Under the pieces are notes generated by a model. That model was not told the DNA's origin. It made no database searches and saw only the letters and a program-made list of their open reading frames with translations. From NCBI RefSeq assembly GCF_003697845.1, contig NZ_RDQE01000004.1, forward strand, positions 124,001-188,000: a DNA stretch of 64,000 nucleotides, read 5' to 3'. Source of the stretch: Halobellus captivus (GTDB lineage: Archaea > Halobacteriota > Halobacteria > Halobacteriales > Haloferacaceae). Every line of letters starts with the position of its first letter. Position 1 is the stretch's first letter. A program made the position numbers and the translations under genes. Below, piece by piece: positions 43,202-51,516 of the stretch.

Positions 43202-44014
43202 TCAGTCGCCGGTCGCCACCGTCTCCGAGGGGTCGACGACGGAGCCGCCGAACTCGTCGACGCCCACCCGGTCGCACAGGTCGTACAGCGGACACGCCTC
43301 CGGGTCGTCGAGACAGGCGGGATCGCGCGCGGAGCAGTACTCCCGGCCGAACTGGATCATCGCGGTGTGTCCGAAGCCACACTTCTCCGGTGGCACCTCG
43401 GCCTCGATGGCCTCGCGGACCGCCTCGTGGTCGGCGTCGGGCGGGGCCAACCCCATCCGTCGGGCGATCCGGTGAACGTGAGTGTCGACGGGAAAGACGC
43501 CGCCGCGGCCGCCCGCGAAGAGCAGGACGCAGTCGGCCGTCTTCGGGCCGACCCCGTCGACGGACAGCAGCGTCTCACGCACCTCGCCCGGGTCACCCTC
43601 GGCGACGAACCGGTCGAACGATCCGGTGGAGTCGAACTCCCGGAGCACCCACGCGGCCGCCTCCCCGATGACCGTCGACTTCCGGTTGTACAGTCCGGCG
43701 GACGCGATCGTCTCGGCGAGCTCGTCCCGGTCGGCGTCCGCGAGCGTCCCGGCCAGCCGCTCGGCGGGACCGTACCGTTCCATCAGCGAGTCGTGTGCGG
43801 GCTGGCTCGCCTTGTCGGACGTATTCTGTGAGAGGATCGTCCGGACGAGACACTCGAACCCGTCACGGCCGCCGTACGCCTTCCGCCAGTACAGCTCGCC
43901 GAGTTCGTCGACGACGGCCTCGGCACGGGAGTCGCCGTCGCCGGGCTCGAACTCGTCTATCTCGCCCCCGCCGCCCGGGCCGCCGCTGATGTTCTCGACC
44001 GGTTCGTCGGGCAT
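43202..44014 (-). CDS. nth: Endonuclease III (DNA glycosylase/AP lyase)
   Basis: 270 residues. It removes oxidised pyrimidines and nicks the strand. The helix-hairpin-helix is LLSVDGVGPKTADCVLLF with the catalytic Lys; the catalytic Asp is in FPVDTHVHRIARRMG. The 4Fe-4S loop reads CSARDPACLDDPEACPLYDLC, spacing C-x6-C-x6-C-x5-C, where the usual pattern is C-x6-C-x2-C-x5-C. About 40 acidic/Gly residues extend the N-terminus. CCTTTTGCC 30 bp upstream supports the ATG chosen. Confidence 0.88.
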   Translation of the reverse strand: MPDEPVENISGGPGGGGEIDEFEPGDGDSRAEAVVDELGELYWRKAYGGRDGFECLVRTILSQNTSDKASQPAHDSLMERYGPAERLAGTLADADRDELAETIASAGLYNRKSTVIGEAAAWVLREFDSTGSFDRFVAEGDPGEVRETLLSVDGVGPKTADCVLLFAGGRGGVFPVDTHVHRIARRMGLAPPDADHEAVREAIEAEVPPEKCGFGHTAMIQFGREYCSARDPACLDDPEACPLYDLCDRVGVDEFGGSVVDPSETVATGD

Positions 44015-44158
44015 GGTCGTCGGTTGTGCGTGATCGGGCAAAAGGCTCGCGTCCGTGCCGGACCGGAGATCCGGGATCCGTCCCGGGCTCCGATTCAGGA
44101 TCCGGCTCGCGATCCGCCCCTCCGGCAGGTTGAAACCGATCGCCCCGTAACGGAAACC

Positions 44159-44533
44159 ATGAGCGTCGAACAGGCCCCCATCGAGGAGCTCGGACGAGAA
44201 CTCGGCGAGCGGATCGCGGCGACCCCCGAGTACGAGCGCTTCGAGGAGGCACGCGAGGCGGTCCAGCACGACGAGGACGTCCAGGAACGGATCGACGAGT
44301 TCGAGCGGATCCGCGCCGAGTTCATGCAGGCGCGCCAGACCGGTGACGCGACGCAGTCCGACCTCCACCGCGTCCAGAACACCCAGGAGGAGCTCCACTC
44401 GATGCCCGCGATGAGCGAGTTCCTCGACGCACAGGACGACCTCTCCGACCGGCTCGAGTCGGTCAACGAGGCGATCTCGGAGCCGCTCGCCGTCGACTTC
44501 GGCGGCGAGGCCGGCGGCTGCTGTCAGGACTAG
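44159..44533 (+). CDS. YlbF/YmcA-family protein
   Basis: 124 residues, almost wholly helical: ELGERIAATPEYERFEEAREAVQHDEDVQERIDEFERIRAEF and LHSMPAMSEFLDAQDDLSDRLESVNEAI are the family's two coiled segments. In Bacillus the YlbF-YmcA-YaaT complex carries Fe-S clusters and controls RNase Y and biofilm/competence. The archaeal role is unknown. The C-terminus GGCCQD offers two Cys. Leaderless behind GTTGAAACC. Confidence 0.82.
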   Translation: MSVEQAPIEELGRELGERIAATPEYERFEEAREAVQHDEDVQERIDEFERIRAEFMQARQTGDATQSDLHRVQNTQEELHSMPAMSEFLDAQDDLSDRLESVNEAISEPLAVDFGGEAGGCCQD

Positions 44534-44594
44534 CCTCCCGGCCGACCGCTTCTCCGACCGTCCCTTTATCTCCCATAGCGACCCAGCCCGTCGC

Positions 44595-45344
44595 GTGATA
44601 GCCGTCGCCGGCGGAAAGGGTGGAAGCGGAAAGACGACGACGACCGTGGGACTCGCGCGGGCGTTCTCGCGACGCGGCGCTCCGGTGGTCGCCGCGGACG
44701 CCGACTGGGACCTCCCGAACCTCGCGGAGCTGGCGGACGAGACCGGAACGCCGGTCGCGACGCCGGAGTCTGCTCGTTCCGGAGCGGTCGAGTCCGAAAC
44801 GCTCGAGGCGGAGCCCGTCGGGAGGGAACCGGTCGGGTCGGGGAAACACCTGACGGTCACGCGGGTCGCCCGCGGGAAGCGGCCGGTCCCGGTCGATCGT
44901 CGCGAACCGGTCGTGCTCGACGCACCGGATCGGCCGCGGGAGCACGACGCGGCCGTCGTCCTCGCCGATCTCGACGACGTGGTTCCCGAGGACGCCCCGC
45001 TCCTCCTCGACTGTCCGGCGGGAGCGTCACCGGACGTGGCGGCACCGCTGCGCGCGGCCGACCGGTGCGTGCTGGTGACGCCGCTTCGCCGGCCCGCGCT
45101 TCGGGACGCCGCGAAGACCGCGGCGATAGCTCGACGGCTCGAGTGTCCGCCCCTCGGGATCGTCGTCACCCGTACGCGATCGGTCCCGGACGCGGTCTCG
45201 GAGCTGTTCCGCTGTCCGGTTCTCGGCCGGATCCCGGCGAAGTCGCCCGTACCGCTCGAGGACGCGGCGGTCGAGGCGGCGTACGACTCGGCCGCGGAGA
45301 CGCTCGTCGAGACGTACGGTCGCGACCGGTGGCGGATAGCGTGA
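44595..45344 (+). CDS. ParA/MinD-family ATPase
   Basis: 249 residues from a GTG. It has the deviant Walker A (AGGKGGSGKTTTTVGL) and VVAADADWDLPNL as the switch I region. LLLDCPAGASPDVAAPLRAADRCVLVTP is Walker B and after. It lacks the long amphipathic MinD C-terminal helix and is short in the middle. MinD/ParA-like ATPases position other structures in haloarchaea. The RecA-like gene downstream (83 bp) in the same direction may be its partner. CCCTTTATC lies 27 bp upstream. Confidence 0.8.
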   Translation: MIAVAGGKGGSGKTTTTVGLARAFSRRGAPVVAADADWDLPNLAELADETGTPVATPESARSGAVESETLEAEPVGREPVGSGKHLTVTRVARGKRPVPVDRREPVVLDAPDRPREHDAAVVLADLDDVVPEDAPLLLDCPAGASPDVAAPLRAADRCVLVTPLRRPALRDAAKTAAIARRLECPPLGIVVTRTRSVPDAVSELFRCPVLGRIPAKSPVPLEDAAVEAAYDSAAETLVETYGRDRWRIA

Positions 45345-45427
45345 ACCGACGGCGGAGCGTCGAGTCGGGTCGTCGTCGGGTCCGGGTCACCGACAGAGCC
45401 AAACGTCCGGGCGAGTCAGTTGCGCGC

Positions 45428-46054
45428 ATGGAGCGGCTGCCGACCGGGATCCCGGTCCTGGACAGGGAACTCGACGGCGGGCTCCCCGCCGGGAGCGTGG
45501 TGACGTTGAAGGCCGACCCGGCCAGCCAGTCCGAGCTGTTCTTGAACACCTTCGCGGGCGTCCGGGAGAGCCTGTATCTGACGACCGTCCGGTCGGCCGG
45601 GGCGGTCGAGAGCGGCCTCTCCGCGTCGTCCGTCGAGACCGGCGACCCGGTCGTCGAGACCGTCGACGGCGAGGATCCGATCGAGAGCGTGCGCACGTAC
45701 CTGCCGTCGATCCCGGACGACGGAACGGTGATCGTCGACTCCACGGAGCCGCTCGAGAACGCGGACCCGGTCCGGTATCGGTCGCTACTGACGGACCTCG
45801 GTGATCGAGTGGTCGAGACGGAGGCGACGGCCGTACTCCACGCGCTCAAGAGGGGCGGCGAACGGTCTCGAAACCGGCTCGCGACCGAACAGGTCGCGGA
45901 CGTCGTCTTCGACCTCCGGACGGTCGTCACGGGGACCGCCATCGAGAACCGCCTCGCGGTGCCGAAGTTCCGTGGCGGGGCGGCACTCGAGGAACCGGTC
46001 AAACTCAAGCTCACCGACACGGTCTCCGTCGACACGAGCCGCGACATCGCCTGA
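45428..46054 (+). CDS. RecA/KaiC-fold protein with degenerate P-loop
   Basis: 208 residues. It opens like KaiC/RadA-family proteins (ERLPTGIPVLDRELDGGLPAGSVVTLKADPASQSELFLNTF), but the Walker A GxxGxGKT is replaced by KADPASQSE. GTVIVDSTEPLENADP matches the Walker B strand with Asp. LHALKRGGERSRNRLATEQVADVVFDL is the C-terminal strand region. ATP binding is doubtful. It may be a partner of the upstream MinD-like ATPase, as a sensor or adaptor. The ATG lies 10 bp after a purine-poor stretch, so a leaderless or coupled start is open. Confidence 0.65.
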   Translation: MERLPTGIPVLDRELDGGLPAGSVVTLKADPASQSELFLNTFAGVRESLYLTTVRSAGAVESGLSASSVETGDPVVETVDGEDPIESVRTYLPSIPDDGTVIVDSTEPLENADPVRYRSLLTDLGDRVVETEATAVLHALKRGGERSRNRLATEQVADVVFDLRTVVTGTAIENRLAVPKFRGGAALEEPVKLKLTDTVSVDTSRDIA

Positions 46055-46099
46055 GCGACCGGTGGGGACGGGGACGAGGGACGGCCGCGCGGTCGATCT

Positions 46100-46357
46100 C
46101 TACAGAAGGCCGACCACGAGCACGACGACCCCGACGCCGAGTGCGGCCGCCGCCCAGTTGCGCGGTGTGTCCCCCGGCCCGTACGGCCCGCCCTTCCGCG
46201 AGAAGAGGTACGCGGCGTACACTCCGAGCGGCGCGAGCGACGGTAGCGTGCCGACCGCTATCCCCGACACGACGCTCGAGAGGACGGCGACGACGATCGT
46301 CGCGGCACCCGCGGCGGCGGCGACGACGAGGTCCTCGCGTGCCCGTTCGATCTCCAT
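46100..46357 (-). CDS. Small hypothetical membrane protein
   Basis: 85 residues with three hydrophobic helices (LVVAAAAGAATIVVAVLSSVVSG, LPSLAPLGVYAAYLFS, WAAAALGVGVVVLVVGLL) and the loop RKGGPYGPGDTPRN. No known family. TATA-like TCCTTTTGG lies about 29 bp upstream on the minus strand. It converges with the RecA-like gene. Confidence 0.6.
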   Translation of the reverse strand: MEIERAREDLVVAAAAGAATIVVAVLSSVVSGIAVGTLPSLAPLGVYAAYLFSRKGGPYGPGDTPRNWAAAALGVGVVVLVVGLL

Positions 46358-46427
46358 ACTCGCGAGTGACGGTCAGGGTACCCAAAAGGATCGGTTCGAT
46401 TCGACGAGCGCGCGACTCGGCGGACGC

Positions 46428-47387
46428 TTACTCTTCGTCGAGTTCGTCGTCCAGTTCCTCGGCGATCTCGTCGGCGTCGACGTCGATGTCCTCCAACGCC
46501 TCCTCGATGTCGCCGGCACCGGCGCCGCCCATGCCGCCCATCATGCCGCCGAGGCCGCCCATGCCGCCGCCCTCGATGACCTCCTCGACGACGACGCGGT
46601 CGAGGTCGAGACGGCCCATGAGGTCCTGGGCGATCTGCTGTTTCTGGAACATCCACTGCTGGTTCATCTGCATCGCCTGGGTCGCCGTGACGTAGAGCAC
46701 GTCCTTTTCGACCTCCTCGGTCTCGACGACCTCCTCGCCGTCGTCGTCCTCGGTGACGGTCTCTTCCTCCTCGGTAACGGTCTCGATCCGGACCTCGGGG
46801 GCGTCCTGGAGGTACATCCCGAGCATGCCGGCGGCCTTCTCCTCGCGGTCCTCGATGACCTCGAGCACCTCGTACTCGTACTCGAGGTCCTCGCCGGCCA
46901 GCGGGTGGTTGAAGTCGACGCGGGCGCGGCCGCCGATGATCGTCTCGAGGTGGCCCTGGCGGTTGTCGATCTGGACCTGCGCGCCGGGGTATCGGCTGTC
47001 CTCCGGGATCTTGTCCGCCTTGACCGTCTCGACCTCGTCGGGGTCGTACTCGCCGAAGGCGTCCTCGGCGGGCACGTCGACGGTCCCCTCGTCGCCGACG
47101 GACTTGCCGATCAGTTCCTCCTCGACGGACGGGAAGACGTGGCCGGCACCGAGCGCGACGATTCGAGGCTCGAAGTCGTACTCGTCGGTGTCGATCTCGG
47201 CCTCCTCGGCGACGTCCTCGTCGGTCGTGTCGATGACGTCGCCGTCGTCGGCCGTCCGGATGGTGTAGGCGAGTCGGACGAAGTCGCCGTCGGCGAGTCC
47301 GGCGTCCTCGGTCTCCGGTTCGGCGTCCGATTCGGCGTCGGCCTCTTCGGCGCTCTCGGCCGCGTCCGCCTGCTCCTGATCGCTCAT
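46428..47387 (-). CDS. FKBP-type peptidyl-prolyl isomerase, long archaeal type
   Basis: 319 residues. It is a cis-trans prolyl isomerase/chaperone of the SlyD-like group. The FKBP core is VRLAYTIRTADDGDVIDTT, VALGAGHVFPSVEEELIGKSVGDEGTVDVPAEDAFGEYD (with the IF insert) and GRARVDFNHPLAGEDLEYEYEVLEV. Long archaeal FKBPs carry a further C-terminal domain, here VLYVTATQAMQMNQQWMFQKQQIAQDLMGRL. A Met/Gly-rich segment (GGGMGGLGGMMGGMGGAG) and an acidic tail end it. Both termini are very acidic. CCTTAAGAG lies 27 bp upstream. Confidence 0.88.
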   Translation of the reverse strand: MSDQEQADAAESAEEADAESDAEPETEDAGLADGDFVRLAYTIRTADDGDVIDTTDEDVAEEAEIDTDEYDFEPRIVALGAGHVFPSVEEELIGKSVGDEGTVDVPAEDAFGEYDPDEVETVKADKIPEDSRYPGAQVQIDNRQGHLETIIGGRARVDFNHPLAGEDLEYEYEVLEVIEDREEKAAGMLGMYLQDAPEVRIETVTEEEETVTEDDDGEEVVETEEVEKDVLYVTATQAMQMNQQWMFQKQQIAQDLMGRLDLDRVVVEEVIEGGGMGGLGGMMGGMGGAGAGDIEEALEDIDVDADEIAEELDDELDEE

Positions 47388-47478
47388 AGCGGAACATCAC
47401 CCGTTACACTCTTAAGGCGCACGGTTCGGGTCGGAACCGTCCCGTCGACCTTTTCACGGCCCCCGGCGACGCGGACGT

Positions 47479-48054
47479 ATGTACGAGGTCGAGATCAAGG
47501 TCCCGGCGTCCCTCGAAACCGTCCGGGACCGGCTCCGCGAGGTCGACGCCGACCCCGTCGAGATCCGCCGGCAGCGGGACGTCTACTACGACGCGCCCCA
47601 CCGCGACTTCGCCGAGACCGACGAGGCGCTACGGATCCGACGGGAGACGGCTCTCGAGGGACGGAACGGAACGGGTGAGGGATCCGGCGGCGGGGAGTCC
47701 GTCCGTCTCACCTACAAGGGGCCGTTGGTGGACGACGGGTCGAAGACCCGATCGGAACACGAGACCGGAGTCGACGACGGCGAGGAGCTCGCGGGCGTCC
47801 TCGACGGGCTCGGATTCGAGCCCGCGGCGACCGTCGAGAAGCGCCGTGAGTACTGGCGCTTCCGGGGGTTCACCGTCGCGCTCGATTCCGTCGAGCGGGT
47901 CGGCGAGTTCGTGGAGATCGAACGGGAGGTCGAGGCCGCGGACGCCATCGATCCGACTCGGGAGGCCGCGGTAGAGACACTTTCGACGCTCGGACTCGAC
48001 GCGGAAGACCAGGTCCGGACCTCGTACCTCGGGCTGCTGCTCGCGGAAGACTAG
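47479..48054 (+). CDS. cyaB: CYTH-domain protein (class IV adenylate cyclase/ThTPase-like)
   Basis: 191 residues. The ExExK motif (EVEIK at 3-7) opens the triphosphate tunnel. RRQRDVYYDAPHRDF, ALRIRRE, VRLTYKGP and VEKRREYWRF provide the basic residues, and EFVEIERE the acidic strand. CYTH proteins hydrolyse or cyclise nucleoside or inorganic triphosphates; which one cannot be told. A Gly/Glu-rich loop (EGRNGTGEGSGGGES) is an insertion. Leaderless behind CCTTTTCACGG. The stop overlaps the stop of the convergent MaoC gene. Confidence 0.82.
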   Translation: MYEVEIKVPASLETVRDRLREVDADPVEIRRQRDVYYDAPHRDFAETDEALRIRRETALEGRNGTGEGSGGGESVRLTYKGPLVDDGSKTRSEHETGVDDGEELAGVLDGLGFEPAATVEKRREYWRFRGFTVALDSVERVGEFVEIEREVEAADAIDPTREAAVETLSTLGLDAEDQVRTSYLGLLLAED

Positions 48055-48566
48055 GCGCCCGCCTCGTCGTCCTCGGGTCGCTTCAGCGAGAGGGCGGTCC
48101 GCTCGAACGAACAGACGAGTACGTCGTCGTCGTCTCCACCGTCGTCCTCGACGTCGCCGTCGTCGCCAGCGTTTGCGACTTTGAACGCCTCGACGCGCAT
48201 GGTGACGATCCCACGGTCGCCGTCGCTCGTCTCGCGTTTGTCGGTCACCGTCGATCGCGCCCGGATCGTGTCGCCGTGGAAGACGGGGTTCGGGTGTTCG
48301 ACGTCGTCGTACGAGAGGTTGGCGACGATCGTTCCGTCCGTCGTCTCGGGGATCGAGACGCCGACCGCGAGCGACATGGTGTAGAGGCCGTTGACGAGCC
48401 GTTCGCCGAACTGCGTGTCGGCCGCGAACGCCGCGTCGAGATGGAGCGGCTGCTGGTTCATCGTCATGTCACAGAACCGCTGGTTGTCGGCCTCGCTCAC
48501 CGTCCGCCGCCGTCGGTGTTCGATCGTCTCGCCGACCTCGAACTCCTCGTAGTAGCGTCCCGTCAT
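48051..48566 (-). CDS. MaoC-like hot-dog dehydratase
   Basis: 171 residues. GRYYEEFEVGETIEHRRRRTVSEADNQRFCDMTMNQQPLHLDAAFAADTQFGERLVNGLYTMSL is the MaoC signature, although the hydratase motif Asp...His reads as NQQPLHLD. It could hydrate an enoyl-CoA such as mesaconyl-CoA, but it is about half the length of the two-domain mesaconyl-CoA hydratase. An Asp-rich loop (DDGDVEDDGGDDDD) near the end is unusual. The ATG at 48566 is supported by GATATGTG about 28 bp upstream. The divergent neighbour is a CitE-like lyase. Confidence 0.78.
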   Translation of the reverse strand: MTGRYYEEFEVGETIEHRRRRTVSEADNQRFCDMTMNQQPLHLDAAFAADTQFGERLVNGLYTMSLAVGVSIPETTDGTIVANLSYDDVEHPNPVFHGDTIRARSTVTDKRETSDGDRGIVTMRVEAFKVANAGDDGDVEDDGGDDDDVLVCSFERTALSLKRPEDDEAGA

Positions 48567-48684
48567 ACCGAATTCCTCCACGGGCGGTCACATATCGCTG
48601 TCGACCGCGCCGGTCGTCTACCATCGAATCGGTGACCGCCGGTCCCGCGATCGATTTATTGTCCGACCGTGAGGAGGCACCGAC

Positions 48685-49608
48685 ATGTCTCGACGGAGTC
48701 TCCTGTTCTCGCCGGGCGACCGACCGGATCTGATGCGGAAGGCCCCCGAAACGGACGCGGACGTGCTGTGTTTCGACCTGGAGGACGCGGTCGCGCCAGC
48801 GCGCAAGGACGACGCCCGCGAGGCGGTCCGCTCGGTCCTCTCGGATCCCGCCTTCGATCCCGACGCGGAGGTATGCGTGCGTCTGAGCGCGGGCGAGCCC
48901 GACACCGATCTCGACGCGCTCGTCGATCCGAACGGGACGGACGGCGGGAGCGGTCGGGACGGCGGGGGCGGCGGCTCCGAGACGGGGGACGATCTCCGAC
49001 TCGACGCGGTCATGCTCCCGAAGGTCGAGGCCGCCGCGGCGGTCGATCGGGTCGCCGATTCGTGTGCCGACCGCGGGATCGATCCCGTCGTCTTCGCGCT
49101 CGTCGAGACCGCGGAGGGAGTCCTCGCCGCCGGAGACATCGCGAGTGCCGCGGCGACGACGGCCCTCGTCTTCGGCGCCGAGGACCTCGCCGCCGACCTC
49201 GGCGCGACGCGGACCGCGGAGGGAACGGAGATGCTCTACGCCCGCGAACACGTCGTCCTCGCGGCCAGCGCCGGGGACGTCGACGCGCTCGACACCGTTC
49301 ACACCGACTTCACCGACGAGGCGGGGCTCCGCGAGGAGGCCGAGTTCGCGGCCACGCTCGGATACGACGGCAAACTGGCGATCCATCCGGACCAGATCGA
49401 CCCGATCAACGGGGCGTTCACGCCGTCCCCCGATGAGATCGCGTGGGCCGAGGCGGTCCTCGACGCCCGAGACGCCGCGGACCGGGCGGATCGGGGGGTG
49501 TTCGCGGTCGACGGCGAGATGATCGACGCGCCCCTCGTCGTCCAGGCGGAGCGCGTGCTCGAGCGCGCCGCAGCCGCCGGGATCCGAGGGGACGACGGGG
49601 ATGGGTGA
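48685..49608 (+). CDS. citE: HpcH/HpaI-CitE family lyase (malyl-CoA/methylmalyl-CoA lyase-like)
   Basis: 307 residues. A TIM-barrel CoA-ester lyase: RRSLLFSPGDRPDLMRKAP, DVLCFDLEDAVAPARKDDAR with the metal-binding residues, VMLPKVEAA, VFALVETAEGVLAAGDIA and VFGAEDLAADLG. It also has GYDGKLAIHPDQIDPIN. A Gly/Ser-rich insert (NGTDGGSGRDGGGGGSETGDD) sits before VMLPKVE. In haloarchaea such enzymes cleave beta-methylmalyl-CoA to glyoxylate and propionyl-CoA in the methylaspartate cycle. The MaoC-like and glutamate dehydrogenase neighbours fit that setting. GATTTATTG lies 27 bp upstream. Confidence 0.82.
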   Translation: MSRRSLLFSPGDRPDLMRKAPETDADVLCFDLEDAVAPARKDDAREAVRSVLSDPAFDPDAEVCVRLSAGEPDTDLDALVDPNGTDGGSGRDGGGGGSETGDDLRLDAVMLPKVEAAAAVDRVADSCADRGIDPVVFALVETAEGVLAAGDIASAAATTALVFGAEDLAADLGATRTAEGTEMLYAREHVVLAASAGDVDALDTVHTDFTDEAGLREEAEFAATLGYDGKLAIHPDQIDPINGAFTPSPDEIAWAEAVLDARDAADRADRGVFAVDGEMIDAPLVVQAERVLERAAAAGIRGDDGDG

Positions 49609-49673
49609 CGGACCGTGATCGGGGCGGCGTCCGCAGCCGCCACCGTTAACTCACGCGGTTGGGATGGTCCGGT

Positions 49674-50927
49674 ATGAGCGAGGAGGCGAACCCGTACGAG
49701 AGCCTGAAAGAACAGATCGATGACGCCGCGGCGTACCTCGACGCCGACGAGGGTGTCATCGAGCGGCTGAAGAACCCCGAACGGGTGCTGGAGACCAACC
49801 TGACGTTCGAACACGACGACGGCTCGCTGGAGACGGTCCGTGCGTACCGCTCGCAGTTCAACGGCGACCGCGGCCCCTACAAGGGCGGGATCCGGTATCA
49901 CCCCGGCGTCACCCGCGACGAGGTGAAGGCGCTCTCCGGCTGGATGGTGTACAAGTGCGCGGTCGTCGACGTCCCGTACGGCGGCGGGAAGGGCGGGATC
50001 GCGATCGACCCGGCCGACTACTCGACCGACGAGCTCGAGCGGCTCACGCGGAGCTTCGCGACGGAGCTCCGGCCGCTGATCGGCGAGGACCGTGACGTCC
50101 CCGCACCGGACGTGAACACCGGCCAGCGGGAGATGAACTGGATCAAGGACACCTACGAGACGTTGGAGAACACGACCGCGCCGGGCGTGATCACCGGGAA
50201 GGCGCTCGATTCGGGCGGAAGCGAGGGACGGGTCGAGGCGACCGGTCGGTCGACGATGCTCGCGGCCCGCGAGACGTTCGACTGGCTCGACCGCGACATC
50301 GAGAACGCGACCGTCGCGGTTCAGGGATACGGCAACGCCGGCTCGGTCGCGGCCGCCCTCATCGAGGACCTCGGCGCGACCGTGGTCGCCGTCTCGGACT
50401 CGAGCGGCGGGATCTACGACGCCGACGGCCTCGACGCACGCGGGGTCAAAGACCACAAGGCCGAGACGGGGTCGGTCTCGGGGTACGGCGACGCCGAGCC
50501 GATCACCAACGAGGAGCTGTTGACGCTCGACGTCGACGTCCTCGTGCCCGCCGCCCTGGAGAACGCCGTCGACGCCGACCTCGCGACGGACCTCGAGGCG
50601 GACGTCGTCGTCGAGGCGGCGAACGGACCCCTCACGCCCGGCGCGGACGACGTGCTCACCGAGCGCGGGACCTGGGTCGTCCCCGACGTGTTCGCGAACG
50701 CGGGCGGCGTCACAGTCTCGTACTTCGAGTGGGTTCAGAACCGACAACGGTTCCACTGGACCGAGTCGCGCGTCAACGAGGAACTCGAGCGCACCATCAC
50801 CGATGCGTTCGACGGGATCGTCGAGGCCTACGAGCGTGAGGAACTCCCGAACCTCCGGACCGCCGCGTACGTCGTCGCGCTCCGGCGGGTCGTGAACGCC
50901 TACGAGCAGGGCGGCAACTGGCCCTGA
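49674..50927 (+). CDS. gdhB: Glutamate dehydrogenase
   Basis: 417 residues. It interconverts glutamate with 2-oxoglutarate and ammonia. The substrate site is [42 protein letters not shown], with the catalytic Lys in [24 protein letters not shown] and [20 protein letters not shown] follow. The nucleotide-binding start is [14 protein letters not shown], and [19 protein letters not shown] is the C-terminal signature. The length is normal. The ATG at 49674 follows CCGTTAACTC by about 27 bp. Confidence 0.92.
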   Translation: MSEEANPYESLKEQIDDAAAYLDADEGVIERLKNPERVLETNLTFEHDDGSLETVRAYRSQFNGDRGPYKGGIRYHPGVTRDEVKALSGWMVYKCAVVDVPYGGGKGGIAIDPADYSTDELERLTRSFATELRPLIGEDRDVPAPDVNTGQREMNWIKDTYETLENTTAPGVITGKALDSGGSEGRVEATGRSTMLAARETFDWLDRDIENATVAVQGYGNAGSVAAALIEDLGATVVAVSDSSGGIYDADGLDARGVKDHKAETGSVSGYGDAEPITNEELLTLDVDVLVPAALENAVDADLATDLEADVVVEAANGPLTPGADDVLTERGTWVVPDVFANAGGVTVSYFEWVQNRQRFHWTESRVNEELERTITDAFDGIVEAYEREELPNLRTAAYVVALRRVVNAYEQGGNWP

Positions 50928-50957
50928 TCCGGACGCCGGACGCGCCGCAGCGTTCGC

Positions 50958-51425
50958 TCAGACGTCGAACAGCCGCTCGGCGTCCGCCGACTGGCGGCGG
51001 TAGATACCCCGTCCCTTCAGCCTGGGGACCGGGTGCGTGTGGAGTTCCTCGGCGTTCGTGTCGTATACCAGCGGGAACACGTTCGTCCGCCGCTCGGCGA
51101 CGGTGTACGACGTCGCCGTCGACACGACCGCGTCGTCGGGGGAGCCGACGGCGAAGGCGACGTAGCCGATCGGGGTGGTGCCGTCCCGTTCGCCGAGCCG
51201 GGAGAGGATCTCGTCCCGGAATCGGTCGGCCACCTCGACGACGTCGTCGGGGTCGTAGTCGTCCGCGTCCGCGACGGCCGCGAAAAGGGAGACGCTCCCG
51301 ACCGTCGGGTCCTCCTCGCGCGTTCGCCAGAGTCCGTCGAGCCCGGAGACGTCGCCGTCGATGAGGTCGAACCCGTGTTTCCGTCGGTTCGCAGCGACCG
51401 CCTCACGGTACCGATCGAAGTCCAT
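50958..51425 (-). CDS. Uncharacterised haloarchaeal protein
   Basis: 155 residues, soluble. It begins DFDRYREAVAANRRKHGFDL and continues with alternating strands and helices (VSLFAAVADADDYDPDDVVEVADRFRDEILSRL, YVAFAVGSPDDAVVSTATSYTVAERRTNVFPLVYDTN) and HTHPVPRLKGRGIYRRQSADAERLF. The pattern suggests an alpha/beta fold. I recognise no family. GTTTTTTACC lies about 25-28 bp upstream, supporting the ATG. Convergent with gdhB. Confidence 0.6.
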   Translation of the reverse strand: MDFDRYREAVAANRRKHGFDLIDGDVSGLDGLWRTREEDPTVGSVSLFAAVADADDYDPDDVVEVADRFRDEILSRLGERDGTTPIGYVAFAVGSPDDAVVSTATSYTVAERRTNVFPLVYDTNAEELHTHPVPRLKGRGIYRRQSADAERLFDV

Positions 51426-51516
51426 GTCACCGACGAAGGGCCTACGTGGTAAAAAACGACATACATGGTGGCAGGACTCCCGTGTCGGAGTCGTGTGACC
51501 CGCGGCCGGTGTCCGG

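Noticed and set aside
43202-45169. 655-codon minus-strand frame joining EndoIII to upstream sequence
   Set aside because: The part beyond 44014 is antisense to the YlbF and MinD-like genes; only the EndoIII part is coding.
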